A DNA stretch of 64,000 bases, from the NCBI RefSeq assembly GCF_023276375.1, contig NZ_JALLPK010000001.1:2418001-2482000 (forward strand), written 5' to 3'. Of the stretch, positions 10,143-18,658 are shown one piece after another. Made by a program: the position numbers and the translations under genes. Source of the stretch: Halocatena marina. Its GTDB lineage: Archaea > Halobacteriota > Halobacteria > Halobacteriales > Haloarculaceae. The notes under the pieces are model-generated. The model did not search any database. It saw nothing but the letters and a program-made list of their open reading frames with translations, and was not told the DNA's origin. How positions within the stretch are numbered: position 1 is the stretch's first letter; every line of letters begins with the position of its first letter.

Positions 10143-10216
10143 TGGGCCGACGCGGATTTGAACCGCGGACCTCCCGGTTATCAGCCGAGCGCTCAACCTA
10201 ACTGAGCTATCGGCCC
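10143..10216 (-). tRNA. tRNA-Ile (anticodon GAT)
   Basis: A 74-base cloverleaf on the minus strand. The acceptor stem GGGCCGA/TCGGCCC is perfect with discriminator A. The anticodon loop CTGATAA reads GAT, and the T arm CGCGG-TTCAAAT-CCGCG is perfect. No intron and no encoded CCA. Confidence 0.96.
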
Positions 10217-10309
10217 GCTGAACGTACTCTGTCGTACTGCCCTGTTCTGTTTAAGCGTTTCTTTTTGTCGGCCGCGAGTGACCGACTCTCAATCGTTCTG
10301 CCGGAGTAT

Positions 10310-10801
10310 TCATTTGTCACTCCCGTCTCCTTTGACGCTGTATTCATCATCACCGAGATTGTACGTCGCGTTGTCCTGATTTTGGTTAGGAAAGCCCGAT
10401 GTATAGATCGTTCCAGTGACGAATCCGTCGGTTTTGCCGTCGAGATACGGCGTGATGACGTATCGTTTTGCTAGCAATCGGACTGGATAACGTGTCGGAG
10501 GCAACACGAGGATCAGCCCAGTGAGATCCGTCACTAGCCCGGGAGTGAGAAAGAACACGCCGGACGCTATGAGGAGTGCACCGTCGACGAGTTCATCTTG
10601 GGGAACCTCACCTGTTCGCAGTTTCCGTTCAACTCGACTGATGGTGTGGCGTCCCTCTGCACGAACGAGAAGCATCCCAATGAGTGCCGTCAGTACGACG
10701 AGTGCGACTGTGGCAACCCAGCCGATCACTTGCGACACCAAAAAGAGGATGACGATATCGGCAAGGGGGATGAGCAATAACAGAGCGATGAGCCGCTTCA
10801 T
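10310..10801 (-). CDS. fxsA: FxsA family membrane protein
   Basis: 163 residues. FxsA proteins are small inner-membrane proteins first noticed because excess protein relieves F-plasmid exclusion of phage T7 in E. coli; their normal role is unclear. Visible features are an N-terminal membrane segment (LIALLLLIPLADIVILFLV), a second (VATVALVVLTALIGMLLV), and the conserved LLIASGVFFLTPGLVTDLTG region forming a third. The charged tail is specific to this protein. The gene diverges from the DUF255 gene, whose likely start is about 95 bases away. Confidence 0.88.
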   Translation of the reverse strand: MKRLIALLLLIPLADIVILFLVSQVIGWVATVALVVLTALIGMLLVRAEGRHTISRVERKLRTGEVPQDELVDGALLIASGVFFLTPGLVTDLTGLILVLPPTRYPVRLLAKRYVITPYLDGKTDGFVTGTIYTSGFPNQNQDNATYNLGDDEYSVKGDGSDK

Positions 10802-10895
10802 ATCGGTACGTATTTACCCTAGATGCAAACGTGTTCCGGCTCTCATCAGGCATCCGCAACACGCATCTGTCGCGCCAACGGGAGATAATACAACG

Positions 10896-12488
10896 ATGTG
10901 CCCCGAAACACTCATCAATTGGCGTGACTGGGGACCGGCTCCGTTCGAGGAGGCACGCGCCGCCACTCGTCCAGTCTTGCTCTCGATCTCTGCGCCCTGG
11001 TGTGAGTGGTGTGCCACGATGGACCGCGAGGCGTTCTCGAACCCCGCTGTCGCGGCGAATATCCACGACGATTTTATTCCGATCCGTATCGATGCGGACC
11101 GACATCCACGAGTCCGAGATCGATACACGATGGGTGGTTTTCCATCGACAGTGTTTCTCACCCCGGAGGGAGAGGTGATCACCGGTGCGACGTACATGGA
11201 AACAGAAAGTCTCCGGTCCGTTCTCGAACGAGTCCGGGAGACGTGGACTGAGAACGACGGAGGCAGCATTCCCCGTGCGCTCCGCGACACCGAGTTGCCC
11301 CGTGACACGCTCGATGAGCGTATCGTGACGCACATGGAACAACAGGTGCAAGCGGCCTTCGACGACGAATTCGGCGGCTGGGGAGACGGTCCGAAGTTCC
11401 CGCTCCCGCGGACGATAGAGTTCGCGCTGAAGCGGGATCGATCTTCTGCGCTCCGAACGCTCGAAGCGATCGCTACACATCTCTACGATACGTACGACGG
11501 AGGGTTCTTTCGCTATGCTGGATCGCGTGATTGGAGTGATCTCCACCGAGAGAAAGTGCTCGATACGAACGCTGCAATCTGTCGCGCATTCACAACCGCA
11601 TACCTCTACACTGGTGAGGACCGCTATCGAGAGCCAGCACAGGAGACCATCGAGTACCTCACGACGACGCTCTGGACGGGCGATGCCTTCGCGGGCAGTC
11701 AAGCCGCGGGTGAGTACTACACCCTCGAACCAACCGAACGCGAGAGTCAAGAGCCACCCTTCGTCGACGAGACAGTGTTTGCCGATCGGACGTCGCTCGC
11801 TGTCGATGCGCTCTGTCGGTTCTACGCAGTCACCGACAACGAGGGCGCGCGGCGCTACGCAGAGCGTGCGCTTTCTCACGTGCTCGAAACACTCGTCAAT
11901 AGTGCAGGGACGGTTTGTCACTTCGACGGTGGTTCCGAAGGACTGCTCCTCGATCAGGCACGAGTTCTTCAGGCACTCACCACGGCCGCCCAGATACTCG
12001 ATCAAAAGTACATTGTCCCAGCGCAGACGGTCGCAGATTGGACGATTGAGCACCGAGAACGAGACGGAGCCTTCGTCGATGGATCCGACGGTCCCGCTCT
12101 GCTCGATCGACCACTCCAGCCGCTCGATACGACGGTCGAACTCGCAGACGCACTGATCGACCTCGCGGTTCTGACCCAGAACACGGAATATCGATCAGTC
12201 GCTCGGACAGCACTCGAATCGTTTGCTGGAGCACACGACCGGATGGGCGTCACGGTGGCGAACTATGCGAGTGCCGTCGCCCGCGTCGTGAACACGCCAC
12301 TCGTGATCGAAATCGCTGACGAACCCGGGAGCGATCTCCACCGAGCAGCACTTCGCGTTGCCGATCACGAGAAAATCGTCGTTCTCACAGGGGAATCAGA
12401 CGGGAAAGCGACCGTACTCGACGAAAGTGGACAGACGGGTCCAGTAACAACCCCTGACGCACTCGTTTCGCTCATCGAGGATGCGTAA
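10896..12488 (+). CDS. Thioredoxin-domain (DUF255, YyaL/SSP411-like) protein
   Basis: 530 residues from the ATG at 10896; the frame extends upstream into the fxsA-like gene but that part is not conserved-looking. The N-terminal 130 or so residues are a DUF255 thioredoxin-like domain with APWCEWCATMDREAF (CxxC) and GGFPSTVFLTPEG. The rest resembles the alpha/alpha barrel of N-acylglucosamine 2-epimerase-type proteins (FGGWGDGPKFPLP, then repeated helical pairs). It is shorter than bacterial relatives of about 650-700 residues. A cytoplasmic redox or sugar-related role is possible but unproven. Confidence 0.87.
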   Translation: MCPETLINWRDWGPAPFEEARAATRPVLLSISAPWCEWCATMDREAFSNPAVAANIHDDFIPIRIDADRHPRVRDRYTMGGFPSTVFLTPEGEVITGATYMETESLRSVLERVRETWTENDGGSIPRALRDTELPRDTLDERIVTHMEQQVQAAFDDEFGGWGDGPKFPLPRTIEFALKRDRSSALRTLEAIATHLYDTYDGGFFRYAGSRDWSDLHREKVLDTNAAICRAFTTAYLYTGEDRYREPAQETIEYLTTTLWTGDAFAGSQAAGEYYTLEPTERESQEPPFVDETVFADRTSLAVDALCRFYAVTDNEGARRYAERALSHVLETLVNSAGTVCHFDGGSEGLLLDQARVLQALTTAAQILDQKYIVPAQTVADWTIEHRERDGAFVDGSDGPALLDRPLQPLDTTVELADALIDLAVLTQNTEYRSVARTALESFAGAHDRMGVTVANYASAVARVVNTPLVIEIADEPGSDLHRAALRVADHEKIVVLTGESDGKATVLDESGQTGPVTTPDALVSLIEDA

Positions 12489-12532
12489 ACTCCCGATGTG
12501 TTTTTATCGTCGCAACAAAATTAGAGTACATA

Positions 12533-13336
12533 ATGGCAAACCTCAGAGACCTCGGCCTTTCGGAGTACGAAGCGCGCGCCTATCGAGCGCTCCTTCAGAC
12601 GGGACCGACAACCGCAAAGGAGTTGTCACAAGTTAGCGACGTGCCGATGGGGCGGATCTATGACGTGTTGAACAGCATTGAGCAGTATAATCTCGTTCGC
12701 TCACAGACCGCTTCGCGGCCGAAAAAATACGTCGCTGTCGAACCCTCGACTGCACTCAGTCGCCTGTTGGAGGATAAAAAGCGCGAGCTCGCTGAAAAGG
12801 AGAACCAGTATGAGGAGATTGTCGACGAACTCGTCACCTCCCTCGACAGCACAGAGCCACACGAGGAAACGTTCTGGACGGCCGCGGTCGGCCCCGAAGA
12901 GGTTGTCGATCTGCTCGTTGAGCGAATTTCCGTGGCCGATGAACGAGTCGTGATGGTTGCCTCGACAGTCTCACAGCAGTTTGATCTCGACGATCTCGGC
13001 GATCGGGTGTCCGCTTCCCTCGAAGCAGCACTCGATCGTGGCGTCGAGGTGTCACTGCTCATGCGTCCTGCGCTCGTCGATGCACTTCCCCCCACAGTCG
13101 GGAAGCGCTATCGGACTAGTCTCTCACCACACCGGAATTTCGACTGTCGAACGAGCGACAACGTCAGCGGCACGTTCACCATCGTCGACGATGTTGAGGT
13201 CTGTATCGAAGTCTCTCACCCACTCCGAGAGATGGATACATTTGCGATGATCAACCTCAAAGACAGAGGCTTCGCATCGGATGTTCATTCAGAGTTCGAA
13301 CCGCGCTGGGCCGAGGCGGAAGCACTAACGTTCTAA
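12533..13336 (+). CDS. TrmB-family transcriptional regulator
   Basis: 267 residues. The N-terminal winged helix LSEYEARAYRALLQTGPTTAKELSQ with VPMGRIYDVLNSIE is the classic TrmB DNA-binding domain. A short coiled linker (LEDKKRELAEKENQYEEIV) precedes a C-terminal effector domain of the phospholipase D-like TrmB regulator type. TrmB proteins respond to sugars or other metabolites in archaea. It lies 44 bases after the DUF255 gene and has its own promoter-like AAAATTAGAGTA just before the start. The target and effector cannot be told. Confidence 0.9.
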   Translation: MANLRDLGLSEYEARAYRALLQTGPTTAKELSQVSDVPMGRIYDVLNSIEQYNLVRSQTASRPKKYVAVEPSTALSRLLEDKKRELAEKENQYEEIVDELVTSLDSTEPHEETFWTAAVGPEEVVDLLVERISVADERVVMVASTVSQQFDLDDLGDRVSASLEAALDRGVEVSLLMRPALVDALPPTVGKRYRTSLSPHRNFDCRTSDNVSGTFTIVDDVEVCIEVSHPLREMDTFAMINLKDRGFASDVHSEFEPRWAEAEALTF

Positions 13337-13533
13337 GAACCACGATACAACCGATCCCAGTGCTGTGGCCATTTGCCACTCTACACTCAAAACTGGGTTA
13401 CTCGATTCATGCGCTGAGCGACGAGTACTGCGGTGAGTTTAAATTCCAAATGCAGGCAGTGGGTGACACTCAGCGACCAATTTCAAAAATATCTGATAAG
13501 TAAAAGACGCACCAACAAGGGAGCAACGCTCGC

Positions 13534-14463
13534 TTACGATCCGTTCAGCTCGGACCGGAGGGCACTCATCTTTGCGACGCGTTCGGCGTGAGCGTTATGT
13601 TGGTGGATCGATTCGTCGTTCGACTGTTTCATCGTGATGATCGCATCATCCGGGAGGTCCGAGAACTGGTTGACGACTCCTTCGGCCATGGCACGGACAC
13701 AGTCCTCGACAAATTTCGCGTCCGTGTGAGACGAGTAGGTCATGTGGTCTTCGTCGGGCCGTTTTGCGAGGTTGTAGATCCGTGCACTCATCGAATCACG
13801 GGCAACTTCGATGACGTCGGTGACATCAACGTTTGGTTCGCCCGCCGCTTCGATGGTGAGTGTAGCGTGTCCGCGCTGGGAGTGACCTGGCTGTGGAACC
13901 GTATCGAGGAACTGCTCGATGACTCCGTCCTCGACACCGAGGTCGAGGAGCGTTTCTCGGGCGCGGGCGGCAGACATTCCTTGCGAACAGGGACAGACGG
14001 TCATCCCAACGACGCGCGCACCAATCTCTTCACGAGTGCCGTCTTCGGTTGCTGTGGCACTCGCGATGATATCCGCAGTCGACTGGGTGAGGCGGTCTGA
14101 CTCGGGCGTCTGATCGTGGACAGCGTATGTCGCCTCCATGTGGACTTCGGCTTTCGTCGTATAGTCGTGCTTTTCGAGGAGACGCTCGGCAGCGGTACCA
14201 CAGACGTCTTCGACGCCGGAGGTAGTATCACTGACCGCGATCTCAAGTGTCTCGTCAATGACTTCCATGTTCCGGCTCATGTCCGCACCCTTCCGCCACT
14301 TTGGCAGATCGACGAACACTTCGAATTCAGCCATCAGTACGATGGGTCTGCGATCATCCCGATCGATCTTGACGAGCTTCTCGACCCCGGTCACGCCGAC
14401 GCGGTTAAGCCCGATACTGACGGTCGGACTCGACGCCTGCACGTCCGGCAGCTGCTGGCTCAT
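13534..14463 (-). CDS. mptA: GTP cyclohydrolase MptA
   Basis: 309 residues from the ATG at 14463. MptA is the archaeal Fe(II)-dependent GTP cyclohydrolase that makes 7,8-dihydroneopterin 2',3'-cyclic phosphate, for the pterin part of folate-like cofactors and probably for preQ0 precursors. It is related to bacterial FolE2. Visible: PDVQASSP and [10 protein letters not shown] at the N-terminus, the metal-binding VCPCSQ at 156-161, and [13 protein letters not shown]. The frame is open about 80 codons further upstream without an ATG, but that part is not MptA-like. Confidence 0.94.
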   Translation of the reverse strand: MSQQLPDVQASSPTVSIGLNRVGVTGVEKLVKIDRDDRRPIVLMAEFEVFVDLPKWRKGADMSRNMEVIDETLEIAVSDTTSGVEDVCGTAAERLLEKHDYTTKAEVHMEATYAVHDQTPESDRLTQSTADIIASATATEDGTREEIGARVVGMTVCPCSQGMSAARARETLLDLGVEDGVIEQFLDTVPQPGHSQRGHATLTIEAAGEPNVDVTDVIEVARDSMSARIYNLAKRPDEDHMTYSSHTDAKFVEDCVRAMAEGVVNQFSDLPDDAIITMKQSNDESIHQHNAHAERVAKMSALRSELNGS

Positions 14464-14845
14464 TATTTCGAGAAATGAGCCAGACCCGAATATGGGTTCC
14501 GAAACCCACATGAATTTCTCACAATTCGTTCGTACGGTTTTTGTTGCCCGGAACTTCGTATCGGGGTTTCCACAAACGTTCAACCAGACGATACCAATCG
14601 TATCGAAGCGAGCCAATGAATTGGAACCAACAGCGCACGGCGACTGGCCACGAAATTCTGTACCGACTCCACACTCATCACAGAAGTGACTGAGGATTGC
14701 AATTGCTGAAACACGGTGGAAAACAGCGTCTTAGAACGACGGTCTCCTTTGCCGTCTCTGAGAATACGCAATGGTGGACTGGGCTGGATCCAGTATGAGA
14801 AACCGCTCTGGCGCATCAGACACACCTAATCTACAAAATAGTGCG
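14464..14845. other. Intergenic region upstream of mptA
   Basis: A 382-base stretch with no convincing gene. About 30 bases before mptA lies the inverted repeat tgggtt-ccga-aaccca (about 14494-14509), which could form a small hairpin in the mptA leader. The minus frame that continues mptA upstream contains Cys pairs, but it has no strong start and no family resemblance. Confidence 0.45.
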
Positions 14846-15421
14846 CTAAATGAGAAGTTGGATATCTGACTCAGCCATGTCTCGAATGGCTGTCGCCGCA
14901 CCAACACCGACGGTAATGCCGTCATAGAAGTTGTCTTCGTCATATCCCATGAGATCGATTGTCATCTGACAGGCTTGGAATTCGACTCCCATATCGAGAG
15001 AAGTGTCAAGAAGTTCCTCGATCGTGGCTGTGTCGTTGTCTGCAATCTGCTTTTCCATCATCTTCGTTACGATTCGATCCATTCCCGGAAATGCCGCGAT
15101 TGCGTTCGGAACTGACATATTAGGATTTCCGACCGAACTCAGCTTCAGATTCTTCGATTTCTCCTTATGAAGGATGTCCAGCCCCCAGAACGTGTGAAAA
15201 ACTGTGACTTCGTACCCGAACGCTGCGGCGGTGCTTGCAAGAATGAGCGGGGGATAGGCCATATCGAGCGTCCCCTTCGTTGCGATAATCGATATTTTCG
15301 GCTGCTTATCACGGCTCTCTACGTCAGCAACCCGGTCCTCAAGAGCGACGACTCGCTCTTCGAGCTCTTCATGAGTCAAGCGCTCGTCGGACTCTGGCGT
15401 TTGCGGAGTGTCAGTACTCAT
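14846..15421 (-). CDS. DsrE/DsrF/DrsH-like (DsrE2) sulfur-trafficking protein
   Basis: 191 residues from the ATG at 15421. A short N-terminal coiled segment (EELEERVVALEDRVADVE) precedes a peroxiredoxin-like DsrE domain starting ISIIATKGTLDMAYPPLILA. The conserved Cys is in GVEFQACQMTIDLMG. DsrE2 proteins accept and pass persulfide sulfur, typically with TusA and rhodanese partners. TusA is encoded just upstream, its stop ending one base before this start, so the two form an operon. Confidence 0.9.
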   Translation of the reverse strand: MSTDTPQTPESDERLTHEELEERVVALEDRVADVESRDKQPKISIIATKGTLDMAYPPLILASTAAAFGYEVTVFHTFWGLDILHKEKSKNLKLSSVGNPNMSVPNAIAAFPGMDRIVTKMMEKQIADNDTATIEELLDTSLDMGVEFQACQMTIDLMGYDEDNFYDGITVGVGAATAIRDMAESDIQLLI

Positions 15422-15422
15422 T

Positions 15423-15668
15423 CTATGAGTCCGTCTTGCGGATGTAATGCGTGAATATCTCGCTACGCTCGTCCTGCTCAATGAGTTCGACGTCGCTGGT
15501 TGCAGCTGCCCAACCAGCGAGATCACTCATACTTCCGGGATCGGTCGCGAGAACTTCCAGAATCGCTCCTTCTTCGAGTTGATCGATAGTCTGCTTTGTC
15601 TTGACGACTGGCATGGGACAGTTCTGTCCCGTTGTGTCGAGTACCTCGGCAGTTTTGTGTGTGGTCAT
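15423..15668 (-). CDS. tusA: TusA-family sulfurtransferase
   Basis: 81 residues from the ATG at 15668. The active-site motif is CPMPVVKTK with Cys17, which carries sulfur as a persulfide. LATDPGSMSDLAGW matches the family core. The promoter on the minus strand has CAATATTG about 22-27 bases before the start. It is the first gene of a two-gene operon with the DsrE-like gene and diverges from the rhodanese-hydrolase gene. Confidence 0.92.
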   Translation of the reverse strand: MTTHKTAEVLDTTGQNCPMPVVKTKQTIDQLEEGAILEVLATDPGSMSDLAGWAAATSDVELIEQDERSEIFTHYIRKTDS

Positions 15669-15827
15669 AATAGTGACTACATCGCACAATATTGGAGAGG
15701 ACCGTAAAAACGTACCGATAGTAGACCTTATTTTGAACACAACTAGTCCCCCATGCTCCCCGTATTATCTACTATCATGGCCTATTAGTCACTTTCTCCC
15801 TTATTAGTATTGTGTGGATATAGAATT

Positions 15828-15842
15828 ACTATGCAAAATCTT
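15828..15842 (+). promoter_or_regulatory. Motif shared with the HTH gene promoter (copy 1)
   Basis: ACTATGCAAAATCTT ends 25 bases before the start of the rhodanese-hydrolase gene. It matches 14 of 15 bases with the copy at 17074-17088. It overlaps the place expected for the TATA box of a leaderless transcript, so it may be promoter, operator or both. Confidence 0.5.
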
Positions 15843-15867
15843 ATTGGCGAGCCGTTTGTAGAAGCGA

Positions 15868-17052
15868 ATGACAATGACCGACGGAGAGTACCATTCGGAG
15901 GATGATATCAACTCGATCCCGCCGAAAGAGCTGAAAGAACGTATCGACAGAGACGAGGACGTGTTTATCCTCGATATCCGAGCAGAAAATGACTTCGAGG
16001 AGTGGCACATCAGCGATGAGAACGTCGAGATCGTGAATCATCCGTATTTCACGCTGCTCGATGGAATTCCTGAGGAGTTACTCACAAAACTTCCCGAGGA
16101 ACAGAAGCTCACCGTATTATGCGCGAAGGGTGGTTCCAGCGAGCTGGTCGCCGAAAACCTCCAACAAGAGGACTACGATGTCGATCATCTCGAGCGCGGG
16201 ATGAAGGGCTGGGCACGGATCTACGAATACACCGAGCTCACGGTCCAGAGTGACGTAACGATCGCACAGTATCATCGACCGTCGAGTGGCTGTCTCGCGT
16301 ACCTCATCGTCTCGGACAGCGAGGCCGCTGTTATCGACCCACTCCACGCGTTTACTGCTCAGTATGCACAAGACGTGCGAAACCTCGGTGCTGAACTGGT
16401 TTACGCGCTCGATACGCATATCCATGCAGATCACATCTCAGGCATTCGATCGCTCGCTGATCAGACAGGTGCGACTGCAGTTATGCCCGCGGCTGCCACA
16501 GAGCGTGGTGTCGATTACGATCAACCATACGAGACGGTTCGAAACGGGGATAGCCTCACCGTTGGTGAGGTAGAGATCGACGTTATCCACACGCCCGGCC
16601 ACACATCGGGAATGACCGCGTACAAGGTCGAAAACGTACTGTTCACCGGCGACGGGCTGTTCACAGAAAGCGTCGCACGACCCGATCTCGAAGATCCAGC
16701 GGCGGCCACGGACGCAGCTGCGACGCTGTACGAATCACTCACCGAGGAGATCCTGACACTGCCCGACGACACGATCATCGCACCTGCACACGTTAGCGAT
16801 TCCGCAAGTCAGTGCGAAGATGGCACCTACACCGCTATACTCGGTGAACTCACGGAAACAATGGACGTACTGTCGATGGATAAAGAGCCGTTCGTCGAGT
16901 TCATCGTTTCGAGCATGCCGCCTCGACCCGCTAACTATGAGGCGATCATCGCTACCAACCTTGGCGAGGAATCACCTGACGACGAAGAAGCGTTCGAACT
17001 CGAACTGGGCCCGAATAATTGCGCAGCGAGCGAATCACCACTAACGAATTGA
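15868..17052 (+). CDS. Rhodanese - metallo-beta-lactamase (ETHE1-like) fusion protein
   Basis: 394 residues. Residues 12-115 form a rhodanese domain with the catalytic loop LCAKGGSSE (Cys85). Residues 130 onward form a metallo-hydrolase domain with HIHADH at 184-189 and HTPGHTSGM, closest to persulfide dioxygenases of the ETHE1 type, which oxidise glutathione or similar persulfides. Domain order is reversed from the common hydrolase-rhodanese fusion. Divergent tusA-dsrE and the downstream HTH gene make this a sulfane-sulfur handling cluster. A second ATG at 15874 is possible. Confidence 0.9.
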   Translation: MTMTDGEYHSEDDINSIPPKELKERIDRDEDVFILDIRAENDFEEWHISDENVEIVNHPYFTLLDGIPEELLTKLPEEQKLTVLCAKGGSSELVAENLQQEDYDVDHLERGMKGWARIYEYTELTVQSDVTIAQYHRPSSGCLAYLIVSDSEAAVIDPLHAFTAQYAQDVRNLGAELVYALDTHIHADHISGIRSLADQTGATAVMPAAATERGVDYDQPYETVRNGDSLTVGEVEIDVIHTPGHTSGMTAYKVENVLFTGDGLFTESVARPDLEDPAAATDAAATLYESLTEEILTLPDDTIIAPAHVSDSASQCEDGTYTAILGELTETMDVLSMDKEPFVEFIVSSMPPRPANYEAIIATNLGEESPDDEEAFELELGPNNCAASESPLTN

Positions 17053-17073
17053 GATGGGCACGGTATTGTGCTA

Positions 17074-17088
17074 ACTATGCAAATTCTT
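17074..17088 (+). promoter_or_regulatory. Motif shared with the rhodanese gene promoter (copy 2)
   Basis: ACTATGCAAATTCTT ends 31 bases before the HTH regulator gene. It differs by one base from the copy at 15828-15842. If the regulator binds it, the protein would control itself and the rhodanese-hydrolase gene. That link is inferred. Confidence 0.5.
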
Positions 17089-17119
17089 TTGAATGTGTAT
17101 CGCTAACCACGAGTAACCG

Positions 17120-17524
17120 ATGGCCGACTCGATGAGCGAAATGCTCCGGCAGGATATGCAATGTGAGGGACTGTTGGAGTGTTTCCACAACCTCAAAGAA
17201 ATCGACAAGGATGTGTTTCGATTGCTGAACGAGACAGATGAATCACTCACTGTCGACGGAATTGCAGATAAAATCGACCGTGAGCGGTCGACCGCCTACC
17301 GCTCGGTACAGCGACTGCTGCAGGCTGGATTCATTCAGAAAGAGCAGATCAACTACGAACAAGGAGGTTACTATCACGTCTACCATCCGCGGGCCGCCGA
17401 AGACATTACACAAGAGATGCAGCGGATGCTCAACGACTGGTATGCGAAGATGGGACAGCTCATTGGTGAGTTCAGCGAAAAGTACGATGACGAACCCGGC
17501 CAGCTATCACCAACTGAAAACTGA
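17120..17524 (+). CDS. Winged-helix HTH regulator of the sulfur cluster
   Basis: 134 residues. The helix-turn-helix is around LTVDGIADKIDRERSTAYRSVQRLLQAGF (about residues 43-71), followed by a wing with GGYYHVYHP and a helical tail. The N-terminal QDMQCEGLLECFHNL holds two Cys residues that could sense sulfur or redox state. It lies 67 bases after the rhodanese-hydrolase gene and shares a promoter motif with it. It resembles the regulator at 57563-57955 in domain plan and length, so both probably belong to the same haloarchaeal TrmB-like family. Confidence 0.85.
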   Translation: MADSMSEMLRQDMQCEGLLECFHNLKEIDKDVFRLLNETDESLTVDGIADKIDRERSTAYRSVQRLLQAGFIQKEQINYEQGGYYHVYHPRAAEDITQEMQRMLNDWYAKMGQLIGEFSEKYDDEPGQLSPTEN

Positions 17525-17726
17525 TCATCTCTCATTACACAGCAACAAAAACGATCGATATGGATCCCTCGTGTTTGATTTCGACGCCGTGAGTTTGAGG
17601 TGAGCGTTCCGTTCGTACCCTGATTCTCATGTGAGGAGATAGCTTCCTCGTACTCGTCGTCTCAGTCACAATCGAACGATTAGTAGCAAAGTAGTGACCG
17701 TTGGAGACGAAACGGCATTCGAACGC

Positions 17727-18545
17727 TCATCCCAATTGCAATTTTCCGAGCGCCGCAAAGAAGTCGATATCCGGACCAGCAATCCGAACAGGCGGCGCTT
17801 CGGTCGAGAGTGAAATAGTCACCGGCGGATTGAGTTCTCGCTTGACTCGACCGTCACTAACAGCAACAGCCTGCTCGGCTCCATCGACGCGGACGGTCAC
17901 GTCGGTGTCCGAACCAACCAGCAGTGGTGGCATCCCTTCTGTGGCACACATTTCGTTGACGACAAGTGCCGAAACGTCGGTGTGGACAAGCGGCCCACCT
18001 TCACTGAGATTGTAGGCAGTGCTGCCAGTCGGCGTGGAGACAAGGACGCCATCTGCGTGTCCACCAGTGTACAACGAGCCGTCGAGTCGAATCTCGATGT
18101 CGATACCATTTCCAGGACCGCGTTGGGGGCCCATGATGACCACTTCGTTCAACGCAGGAGAGAGCGTCCAGTCCTCACCCGTGGCCGTTAGTCGTGGGAC
18201 CTCCCGAATCTTGACCGTCCCGTCACTGAGTTCTGAAATCGTTCGTTCGACGGCCGACACAGCGTTTTCTGGTGGTGTTGCGTTCAAAAATCCAACCTCA
18301 CCGAGATTCACACCCATGATCGGCGTCGAACCAATCCCGCGCACGGCATAAAGAAACGTGCCGTCGCCACCGATACTCACGACGAGGTCACATCCGGCCA
18401 TTCCTTCGATCGATACACCAGGTACGTCGAGGGATTTGGCTGTTGTCTCATCGACGACGACATCAGCACTCACGGAACTGCGGATGTCGCCTGCCAACGC
18501 CGCCGCCCGTGGGTTATCCTGCTGTGCGACAATACCGACTCGCAT
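17727..18545 (-). CDS. nadK: NAD kinase
   Basis: 272 residues from the ATG at 18545. It phosphorylates NAD to NADP using ATP or polyphosphate. The diagnostic GGDGT is at 59-63, followed by the Gly-rich VNLGEVGFLN and the substrate loop STPTGSTAYNLSEGGPLV. The length is normal for archaeal NAD kinases. A frame extension upstream to 18617 is unlikely to be translated. Confidence 0.94.
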   Translation of the reverse strand: MRVGIVAQQDNPRAAALAGDIRSSVSADVVVDETTAKSLDVPGVSIEGMAGCDLVVSIGGDGTFLYAVRGIGSTPIMGVNLGEVGFLNATPPENAVSAVERTISELSDGTVKIREVPRLTATGEDWTLSPALNEVVIMGPQRGPGNGIDIEIRLDGSLYTGGHADGVLVSTPTGSTAYNLSEGGPLVHTDVSALVVNEMCATEGMPPLLVGSDTDVTVRVDGAEQAVAVSDGRVKRELNPPVTISLSTEAPPVRIAGPDIDFFAALGKLQLG

Positions 18546-18658
18546 ATCTGTGTATCGAACCCTGTCGTCAAAAACCCACGCACACGCGGGTGTTGTGGGA
18601 TGAAACGGTGCGTTCACTCACATGGCAGGGGTTGACAGAATTAGAGAACTAGAGATAT

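Noticed and set aside
10629..12053. A long open frame antisense to the DUF255 gene
   Set aside because: No recognisable domain; the plus-strand frame has clear thioredoxin-like motifs.
14464..14700. Upstream extension of mptA with Cys pairs, possible zinc domain
   Set aside because: No ATG, no family resemblance, and the start at 14463 matches known MptA length.
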